Shown here: piece by piece, positions 56,501-64,000 of the stretch | Layout: every line of letters begins with the position of its first letter | Numbering within the stretch: position 1 is the first letter of the stretch | Source: Trichuris trichiura | Lineage: Eukaryota > Nematoda > Enoplea > Trichinellida > Trichuridae | NCBI GenBank assembly: GCA_037903355.1 | Contig: JBAJFE010000026.1 | Span: forward strand, 3,286,001-3,350,000 | Reading direction: 5' to 3' | Length of the DNA: 64,000 nt | Notes under the pieces: generated by a model | The model's input: only the letters and a program-made list of their open reading frames with translations | What the model was told of the DNA's origin: nothing | Database searches by the model: none | Made by a program: the position numbers and the translations under genes

Positions 56501-59500
56501 CCAAAGGCTTCCGCAATTTTCTCTGGTCGAAGGAAAGGCATAGCGAACAAGTACTTAATTTTTAACCTCAAGCTTGCGTCTGTCATGTATCATGCAAATG
56601 AGCCATACGCCAGAAGTTTCCGCGAAATACGCTGTGAAAAATGGAAACAGCACACTGTGTTTTCAGCACCTTCAAATGTGCTTTTTCATACGTTGATGAC
56701 GGCCAGCTCCAAGTCTGTCATTATGATTGGCGGCGACAGTTTGAATCCATTTTCTGATGCAGAATCAAAGAGGTCTAATAATCGCTTGTAAAGTGCCTCT
56801 CTTTTTCCAGCCATTATTGCATAAACGAGCGGAAACGTTCTCTGCTTGTCCTGGTTGACAGGAGCATGGATCGTGTACAGCTGGTAAAAGATAGTCGGTA
56901 CTGCCTTGAAAGTGCCGTCCATTACCCAAAAGGAGGCATTTCCAAGCTTCTGAAGATTGCCTGCAGCTGCAAAAATAAGTAGTCTTCCTTCAGGAATGCT
57001 TGTATCTTTAATCATGAATGGCCCTCCATCCAGTGTGCTTCGCAGCTGCGCACGAGCGTCAACGTCCGCCAGCGTTGTTGGTTTCGGTGGTCGTTGAGCT
57101 CGTTGAACTCTTTTTGCCATTTGCCGCAATGCATCCGACTATAGTAAAGACGAGGCCACATACAATGAACAAGAAGTTGTGCATGATTGAATTATCCGGC
57201 AAGGCAAATCCCTGCCACTTCGTGCCACAGACTTAATTTCTCCAATAACTTTCAAGACACTTGCCCCATTTGGATTTGGCGTATGGTTATAATCCGCAAA
57301 TTTAATAAGTAGGTACTGCCCACCTGAAAGCCTCCTACTTGCTGCTCAACCACGACAGTACATTTTTTCTGAATTTCGCATAACTAATAGTGACGATCTC
57401 CAGAGCATCTATCCTCGTGCACGTAAGTTATCACCACCTCTCGCGGAATGAACTATCTCACAGATTTCTTCCATATTCTGATAAGCAGAAAAGAGCAATG
57501 AACTCCTGTCAATCAGCTATAGCATCAAATGATTACCCTCATAAAGCCATACGTATATATAAGCACGTTCTGACCTTAAACGATTGTTTAGGGCAAATAA
57601 CCGTTCAGGAAATGCACTTCTGGCGAATGACCATTCAGGTAAATGAACACCCCTCGAACTTCCATTCAGGCTTATGATCCTGCATCGCATCTTTGATCAA
57701 TGTTATCACATTAGCAATGATGATTGATTTCTTACAGTGAATTATGTTTAGATTACGGTTTTCATGGCGACGTTACCACAGCTATACCCATTCTTTTTTC
57801 TCAAAGTAACGAAAATTCCCTGTTTTCAGCAAGTTCTTCTACGCAGAGGTTTCAGAACTAACACGTTCCATCCTCAGTGCTCAAACAACTGGGGCTAACG
57901 GAAGAGTTGGTCTTATAAGCAAAAAATATAGGTTAGTCTCTTGCTGTTCTTGTTGTTTCTGTTATCCTGCAAAATTGACTTCTCACAATTAGGTTAGTCC
58001 AGATGTCGCTGGCCTTTGTTCCCTTGTCTCTGTTTAGGCTACCACGTTGTGCCTTATGTAAAGCGCTTCCTTGATTTTCCGTAGTTGGAAATCTGGGTCG
58101 TTGGTGATGATGCTTGGATACAGTTGGCCAATGCAACGTGAGGCAGGCTCCACTATTGCGGGCACCTTGATTGCTTTTTCTATCGCGTCATTTGCTGTAG
58201 TTTTTGTGGTTGTCCTCGTCTCTTTGTTTCTAATCGCTTTTGGTCGTTCGTCCCTTCACTTCAAACGTTCTGCGGCTCTGAAATCCATTGTCAGGAAAGG
58301 CAAGATCAGGCAGTCCCCCAAATGATAAATCAGTGATCGTTTACGAAACTAAGTGCACGTGCTCCGCTTCCTACGTAGTGGAGGCAGGAAATATTTTATC
58401 CCACAGGAAAGATCAACACTTGAGTTGCCTGAACCGTTACAAAAATGCCATTAATCACAAAAAGGAATTAAGAACAAAGAGGAATCAGGACCACCGCGAA
58501 ACCTTCAGTTAAATGAGGCGATATATGAAGCAATCAAGGCGTCCGCAATAGTGGAACATGCGTCACGTTGCATTGGCCAACTGTATCCAAGCATCATCAC
58601 CAACGACCCAGATTTCCAACTACGGAAAATCAAGTAGGCGCTTTACCTTAAAAAAGCACAACGTGGTGATAAACAGAAACAAGGGAACAGAGATCAGCGA
58701 CATCTGGACCAACCTAATTGTGAGAAATCAATTTTGCAGGATAACAGAAACAACAAGAGACTAACCTATATTTTTTGCCTATGAGATAGACTTCTACATT
58801 AGCCCCAGTTATTCGTGCACTGAGGACGGAACGTCTTAGTTCCGAGTGCTCTGCGTAGTATTCAGTTGTTGAAAACAGGGAATTTTCGTTGCTGTGAGAA
58901 AAGTGAAAACATGTGGACCTGTTACAAGTTCTCCAACTTTTAACAGCTATATCAATCTTAATTTTGACCAGCAATGGGCAATGCTGTTGAAGCAATTTTT
59001 AATTGGCTATAGCTCCAGTCATACGCATACCTAGTTTTATTCGCGCTTCGTTATAATTACGGTCTGCCGAGCAGGTCGAACTGACGCAGCCGAAAACCTG
59101 CAGTAGATTATATGCGAACTTCCACTATCTTCTTTGGTAAGCTTGTACAGTGTAGTTTTTCTGTTGATAGAGAGAAACCTAATTCATCAGCGACACTTCT
59201 TCGACAGCCTCACAAAGTGAACAGTTTCCTATTCCTAAAGTTGTACGACGAATCGCACTGGTTCTTGAGTTTTAGCTGCTCAACCATTATAGTCTGGATG
59301 GTTTCTTCGTAGAAACGCTACTTTTTTCCATTTTTGTACACAGTTAATATCATCCTGCTTCACTCCATTTACATTCAAGTTCGCCACTGAAGACGGGACA
59401 TTTGATTTCCTGGAAGCTATGGGCATCGCGGATTGAAAGCTCTTGATTTTCGAACAGTGTAAACTCATCACTGAAACGAAAGAGAGGTGCTTGTGAAAAC

Positions 59501-61686
59501 ATTTACAGATTTTTGTGGAGGACAATGTTTTGAGACAATCTTAATGTCGATTAATGATAGTTGCGGTGGTCCAAATGGGTTGCATTGTAAACGTGCTATT
59601 TTACATCTGAGATTAACTCTTTGTAATGTCGGTTTTTTACTTGCAGGTATTACGTTATATGGAGACCTACTTGCGCAATTTTCGTGACACTATGTTGACT
59701 GAAAGACTCTCTCCATTGCTAAAGATTTTCAACGCACTTGAACCAGACGAGCTAACAGTCCACAAAAGTATCGAGATCATACGTCGTATCAGCGCAGTGT
59801 TTCAAGACTGTTGGGCTAAGTATCACCTTGGATGGATACTGCTTGGCATATTGGCCATACTTGAAGCCATACTTTCCTCCCTTGTTTTGATCAGAAGTCA
59901 AGGATCTTTTGGTGGTGGTCGTGCTGTTCTTCTGAAATGTTTTAGTATTTTTCTTTACCTGTGGGCTACTTTCGCCAGAAATGAAAGTATCCCACCCGTA
60001 GTGGGTATTACCTTGGGTATTGAAATTACTATGCACGTGCATCTTCTGTTAATTAATCTGTTGGCACCGGACAAGTTATTCGAGTTGATAGACATCCTAG
60101 CATTGATTATTCTTATGTTACACGCTGTCGCAGTATTCTCGAATAGCTATATTGTGAATGATGACTTGGTTGTTCAGTTCCTGTTGAAGACATTGTTCGT
60201 ATTACTGTTTATTGAAGCAGTCAGACATTTTCAATGGGTCTCTTCAGTTAATTCAACACGTAGAAAAGCGCATGGTCGATCAAAATATTCACTACAGTAC
60301 TTATTTTCTATTTTTAACACACTACCATGTATTCGCGTCATGCCGCTTATTAGCAGCCTATGCCTGCTCAGGTTGTCCGCATTGTTTCTTCGTTGTCGCG
60401 AGAAGATTCCAAAATGTTCCATGTCGTTTTTCTTACCACCATTTGGTAGTATTTTGTGATGGCCAACAGAGATTAATTAGAGTTACCGTCGCTTCTGTGT
60501 CTTTGCTGATATTGTACCTAGTCCCCTGGCGTCATTTGAGGGAACTCGGCTGCTTTCACGTTGATTCTGTAAAGGTTTCGGCGTTGAAAACTGCTGTACA
60601 GTGTGTTTCTGTCTCCGTCTTCTTTAGCTGGTGTTACTGTTGGTTAGTTGAGCTTTATCCGAAATTGCTGGACACCGTTGTCATATTGTTCTTTCCTCGC
60701 GTTTGTTATAGCGTGTTCATGTTGTTCTTGATAACATTCCTGATTGATCCCTTACTGGTATATTCCATGTTTTTGGGAGGGAAAAGGGGAAGTCCATTTT
60801 CTTCAAAGTATGAGCATGCCGCATTAGCAAAGGCGAAGCAATTGCGAAAAGGAGCAGGTTCAAGAAGTTCAGCGGTTTGTGTTTTTGGGGTTCGCTCCAC
60901 GGTGATGAGAAGTTTACTTATACTTGTTTGGATGTTGTACTTCGTTGTGGCTCTGCTACTTGGAGATGGTCTTTGCGCATCAGTTGCCAGCCTTTTGCTC
61001 GTTAGTGTGCTTTTCTTGAAAATTCGACAGACAGGTAAATTCATACAATGCGAAAGTCGCTTCCTGATACATATTATTTTTAGGTGCAAGCGAATTTAGC
61101 CATGTAGTCTTTTCTGTGGAACTAGCAAGTCATTATTTCTATGCATTCGGTCATCAGCCCACTTTCACGGCCATTCCTTGGGATGCCGCCTTCACTGGAG
61201 TTCCTGGAAATTTCAAGTACATGTGGATTCAAGCAGCATTGGTAATACTTAATGTTAGTGCTAGCTGCATTCTCGTGTCAATTTCGCTGCCTCTAATAAT
61301 AAATTTGAAAAAAGAAGAACGCGAAGGTAGACCAGAGACGGTAACCTCTCCTACAAGTCAAGAACCTTCTATAGACTGAGACTTGTTCCGATGTAATATG
61401 CTTTACCTAACTGCCATCGGTTTCAAGGTGCGGTAAGCTAAGTTGCCAAAAGTTTTTATCGTTTTCTTTTTAGCTTCTCCTTTGCACTTCGGCTTGCGCC
61501 ATGCATCGCCGACACCTGATGGTGTGGAAAATTTTTGCGCCAAGATTCGTATTTGAAATAGTTCTCTTTATTGCCTCTTGTATTGCTATACTTTGTCAGT
61601 ATGCATTGGCACTCCGTATTGAAGGCCACCTAACACGTTTTCTACGCTGCTTCAAAACCAATTCGTTTCACGCTTTCGTCGACTGA
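50571..61686 (+). CDS. PIGO: GPI ethanolamine phosphate transferase 3 (PIGO), complete
   Basis: ER membrane enzyme that adds phosphoethanolamine to the third mannose of the GPI anchor. Eight exons: 50571-51298, 51351-51504, 53592-53747, 59647-60445, 60483-61034, 61084-61326, 61381-61427, 61474-61686; total 2892 nt, 963 residues (human PIGO is about 1089). Seen: N-terminal membrane anchor, luminal phosphodiesterase domain with LVVVDALRYDF (metal-binding D), FLGVDHCGHKYGP and FGDHGMTQTGDHGGDSE, then a multi-spanning region. The C-terminus ends with the family motif RRHLMVWKIFAPRF. Short introns are 37-54 nt. Introns 2 and 3 are 2.1 and 5.9 kb and full of transposons. Exon 3 is short and joins phase 0 on both sides. 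The 60445/60483 join is the least certain. Confidence 0.93.
51771..52045 (+). pseudogene. mariner transposase C-terminal remnant
   Basis: The frame gives HELGWWELSGAAYSLDLAPS then DYRLFHSMDHCL, KDDFED and, after a stop and shifts, PGILPRWNALPARI. This matches the end of mariner transposases (LGWE...HP.YSPDLAPSDYHLF.SM). The N-terminal part is missing. Confidence 0.65.
52046..52546. mobile_element. Palindromic PLE insertion with 15-bp TSD
   Basis: The 471-bp insert 52061-52531 is flanked by TTTACTTGAAGTTGA at 52046-52060 and 52532-52546. Arms are about 52095-52250 (reversed) and 52370-52531, each carrying the CCAACGGATGGATGAGC block and a hammerhead unit. The left unit has lost CTGA; the right one is intact. 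The 92-bp centre (52258-52349) is an exact reverse copy of 51669-51760 in the same intron. Confidence 0.85.
52365..52411 (+). ncRNA. Hammerhead ribozyme-like motif
   Basis: ATCG-CTGACGA, stem II CGGGAC/GTCCCG closing AAGGTTA, GAAAGCTC, TGA. Same subfamily as the solo element at 14016-14213, with one change in stem I (G-T pair). Confidence 0.65.
55660..56090 (-). mobile_element. PLE 3' end with polypyrimidine tract
   Basis: Read on the minus strand: a pyrimidine-rich tract (about 55990-55870), CATCCTCATTTTAATT, AAAACGACCCAAG, then TTTCATGCG with a hammerhead-like motif, TTTGAACGGGTT and CCGTAC. The same order is found on the plus strand at 17080-17440, so both are copies of one PLE subfamily. 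No coding remnant is clear here. Confidence 0.65.
55703..55746 (-). ncRNA. Hammerhead ribozyme-like motif
   Basis: Minus strand: TGCG-CTGAAGA, a stem II of GGGA and TCCC type with loop around CAGGTGT, GAAAGCTT, CGCA. Stem I TGCG/CGCA as in the plus-strand copy at 17350. Confidence 0.65.
56091..57320 (-). pseudogene. MULE transposase, inactivated
   Basis: On the minus strand from about 57320: remnant after a FLYWCH-type N-terminus (NHTPNPNGASV, IGEIKSVAR). At 57129-56686 an open frame follows with FWVMDGTFKAVPTIFYQLYT (DGTF with first catalytic D) and IIMTDLELAVINV (second D). Then broken frames give VRGKVRRR, FTPNLWSVG and, near 56310, PRT.NNVEAWHGRW. This is the domain order of Mutator-like (MULE) transposases. 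A stop interrupts the N-terminal part and several stops break the C-terminal half. The DNA on the other strand (56405-56791) is only its antisense frame. Confidence 0.75.
57797..58903. repeat. 1.1-kb PLE palindrome, older
   Basis: Arms 57797-about 58240 and about 58440-58903 are diverged reverse complements. The centre encodes part of a GIY-YIG nuclease on the plus strand (VIVYETKCTCSASYVVEAGN). Each arm holds a PLE C-terminus (right: NRNKGTEISDIWTNLIV; left, minus strand: NRDKGTKASDIWTNLIV) and a decayed hammerhead unit. This is the same layout as at 31158-34083 but independent and older. Confidence 0.75.
58812..58857 (+). ncRNA. Degenerate hammerhead-like motif
   Basis: GTGCA-CTGAGGA, stem II CGGAAC/GTTCCG, then GAGT in place of GAAA, GCTC, TGCGT. 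Stem I GTGCA/TGCGT pairs over five positions (two G-T). The left-arm partner near 57850-57890 keeps GAAA but its stem II is altered. Each is probably inactive. Confidence 0.5.
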
Positions 61687-61975
61687 TTTGCTGATTCACG
61701 TCCTTTGTCAAGACGCGTACCACTCATTCGTAGCTACAAGGAAATTTTCAAGAAGGAAACAAGCACATTCGATGAATAGTTATGAAATGGCCTCGATCGT
61801 TGAATAGTGCAAGGCTGTTGCGTTGCTGACTCTTTGCATGTTCTCGTTTATGCGAATGCAAATCTGCATTAGGGCACTGGTAAATAAACTTCCATCAGGT
61901 TGTTTGAATTCATGCTTTTGTATTGTGTCTTATGATGACAAAAATTAATTGTATATTTCATGTAAGCCAGTGATT
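61687..61975 (+). terminator. PIGO 3' flank with polyadenylation signal
   Basis: AATAAA at 61883-61888, about 200 nt after the PIGO stop, is a plausible polyadenylation signal. Confidence 0.5.
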
Positions 61976-62960
61976 CTCAAAGTGGGCGATACCGCCCCCT
62001 TGGGTGCGATAAAGACCAGTACGCTCCTAAACTACGTTGCATTGTGCTTAAACAAAATCGGGAGCTAATAAGTTACAGGTTATCCAAAGAACAAATAGAA
62101 AGCGCTAACAAACCTAACCCCAAAGCTCGTTCTAGGGGAACGCTTTGTTTTAAAGGCTAATTTATGCTTCTCTTTTCGGTGAGAAACAATGATGCTCTAA
62201 ACAAATTAAGTTGCATCCCGCTTCGAAAACGTATTAATCACGTAAGGCATCGAGGTCTAACGGACCAGCTGAGCGAAATCGCCAGCGTATTTTTCCTAAA
62301 CAAATTGGATATATCAGCCAGGAATTTTTCCTCCGATTCAGACTGTTGCGAAAGCTATACGTTTTTCTTCGAAATTCAACTTGATCAATATCACGCTGTG
62401 CTTGCATTTGTTGGGCGGTGGATTGCTACGTTAAAGCTAGCGTGACTGTAAAGAGAACCAAAAACAAATTATTCAACTATGCAATTGCTCGTGTTGATAC
62501 AACGTACGACAGTTACCATATGCAGTTGTAAACCAGAGCACTTAACACTGTCTTCCAACCTGAGCATAGCATTGCCTGTACCCGCTGACAACTTACTCGC
62601 TAATGGTCGCTCAACCAGTTGCCCAGAATAGTTCGTGGCTTAGCAAACCAACAAAGCCGCGTGACAACAAGAATAAACAAGTAATGGGAGAAGTTTTTAT
62701 TGCGAATTCATTTATTAAAACCGCCGAAGAAAGCAAAAATGAAAGAGGACTAATTCAATTCTAGCGATAATCTACTTTTCTCTTCGGTCGGAGGTTGTAA
62801 GTTCTTTTGTTCGTGAGTCTTGAGCCTCTTGCTCTTCCCGGCTGCTGCCTTCTCGTACTCGTGCTCGCCGACGGTGTGAGCACTTTGTTCGGTGATGCTG
62901 CGCGAAGAAAAGGAGCGATAAGACAATGTTTTTGAAAACGTGGTTTCTTGGTACGGGACC
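61976..62960. mobile_element. hAT-type end fragment, then unassigned sequence
   Basis: CAGTGATTCTCAAAGTGGGC at about 61967 is a typical hAT end, followed by GATACCGCCCCCTTGGG. No right end is seen, and the rest to about 62900 has no recognised gene or element. Confidence 0.45.
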
Positions 62961-63070
62961 ATATGTTTTCATAATGAAGAAATTTATTACGGATAGTTCC
63001 CGTTTGTTATGTATATAAAAAGACTCCGGAGCTTTCGGGTCATTTCAGACCCGTCACCGGCGGTCTTAAG
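62900..63070 (-). mobile_element. PLE terminal repeat with coding tail
   Basis: Minus strand: a hammerhead-like unit at 63021-63064 whose CTGANGA has decayed (CCGGTGA) but keeps the CGGGTC/GACCCG stem and GAAAGCTCCGG. It is followed by AAACGGGAACTATCCGT and an ATG at 62972 opening MKTYGPVPRNHVFKN. The frame stays open for 66 codons, but similarity to other tails ends after FKN. Confidence 0.65.
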
Positions 63071-64000
63071 TTGTAAATATAAAGACATGAACTTACCAGA
63101 GGCAATATCGTCTGCCCAATTTGTCCGCCCAAGTCTGTTCATTTTATACACCTCATACTTGAGGCATACACACACGAACAGACGGTGGACAAGGAAACAG
63201 AGAGAAACGTCCTGCAGCCACCGCCAGTTACAAAACAACTGACTACAATACTGTAAAAAATATGCGCAGGTTCCTGCACCTACGGATTTTCGTATCTCAA
63301 TTACTACGCTAAAAACGCACTACGCGGCAAATTAAAAGCGTGCTACAGCTTATTCGCTTAATAAACGCTGTTCTATTGTTGCTCTTTTGATTTCAGAAAT
63401 GTTGGTTCGATATTACTAATATTCTACGATCTAGCCTGACCACAACTTCAAGTTACGGTGAACCTACAACGCTGAAGAAATGTTAGGTCATTTCTGTCTC
63501 GTTTCCCCCGCAAGAGCAGGCGGCAATTTCAACGGGTAATACGCGACGATAATGCGTAATGAAGTGTGATTAGCGGAACAACAGGAGGGACGCCTTACTG
63601 CGGGTGACTGAACACATGCCGAGTGTTTGACACCGGGAACACAATGAAGCATCAGTGGCACATGCAGCAGTTGCAGTTATTGGCCTAACAGGTTACCTGC
63701 TGAGGTATTCCGTAACAGTGCACGGAATAGTGGTACGAAGTGTCGCCGATGCGGTTACTGACCCTTGCGAAACAATGGACGTGAGTGAATGAAACAACTG
63801 CGCATTCATTGCTGGCACCAGGAGTACAATGGGGCAGCAGTGTTGCATGCTGGGGGTTCGGTTAGTGATTGGTCGAAAACATCGAAGGTCAGAGGTCAGG
63901 TCTGCGTTGGGCCTTAGTGAATTGCGCAAAGCTCATTCTGCGTTACGACTTCACCGACGAGCAGTCCCAATTTGCCAACAGAAAGCCAAAGTGGACGTGC
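63071..64000 (-). mobile_element. Partial long-TIR family sequence to the window end
   Basis: From about 63515 the minus strand repeats internal blocks of the 18.4-19.6 kb element: GCGTAATGAAGTGTGATTAG, the GGCACATGCAGCAGTTGCAG region and an ACCGAATCACTAACCG-like stretch. The copy runs off the window. 63071-63500 shows nothing recognisable. Confidence 0.55.

Larger units (their letters stand above)
53748..59646 (+). other. 5.9-kb PIGO intron 3 with MULE and PLE remnants
   Basis: Donor TATCAG/GTATCA after 53747, acceptor TTTACTTGCAG before 59647. 53750-55650 shows no recognisable element. Then follow a PLE 3' end, a MULE transposase remnant and a PLE palindrome. At 59386 a further degenerate hammerhead-like string occurs (CTGAAGACGGGA...TTCCTGGAAG). 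Confidence 0.8.

Noticed and set aside
56405..56791. 128-codon plus-strand frame
   Set aside because: Antisense to the MULE transposase remnant; no similarity of its own.
60706..61089. 127-codon minus-strand frame
   Set aside because: Shadow of PIGO exon 5 on the other strand.

Overview
The window is nuclear DNA from a small-intron animal, most likely a nematode. The three host genes have GT-AG introns that are mostly 40-100 nt, they encode animal-type proteins (a TRAK/Milton mitochondrial adaptor, a cyclin-dependent kinase and the GPI-anchor enzyme PIGO), and short CCTAAG runs resemble the nematode telomere unit TTAGGC. The short introns plus many Penelope-like elements would suit a Dorylaimia (Trichuris/Trichinella-like) or mermithid worm. 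That placement is inference.

Layout. 1-25 kb has no recognisable host gene. It holds hAT-type MITEs, a family of long-TIR elements with telomere-like cores, a dead mariner, and Penelope-like element (PLE) debris. 25.8-36 kb is the 3' part of a TRAK/Milton gene, with a PLE palindrome of about 2.9 kb in an 8.0 kb intron. 36-39 kb is more PLE inverted-repeat debris. 39.0-40.4 kb (minus strand) is a complete, divergent CDK. 41.7-45.7 kb is GC-richer, repeated and unresolved. 45.7-49.7 kb is a nest of hAT and LTR-retrotransposon remnants. 50.6-61.7 kb is a complete eight-exon PIGO whose two long introns are full of mariner, PLE and MULE remnants. 61.7-64 kb is repeats.

The most interesting signal is a small RNA motif that recurs on both strands and matches a hammerhead ribozyme core: CTGANGA, a stem II that changes sequence but stays paired, then GAAAGCTY. 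The stem I flanks also covary (CCG/CGG, TGCG/CGCA, GCG/CGC, TCG/CGA, GTGCA/TGCGT). About a dozen copies look intact and several more are degenerate. Hammerhead motifs in PLE terminal repeats are already known as a class. Less expected here are the repeated packaging of these units as head-to-head palindromes, an AGCT stem III that could pair only between two units, and a short conserved tail (ATG plus about 14 codons) after each unit.

The three host genes are functionally unrelated: mitochondrial transport, cell-cycle or transcription kinase, and GPI-anchor synthesis in the ER. Nothing suggests an operon. Exon joins were worked out by hand from splice sites, reading phase and family similarity. 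No search or alignment was run.
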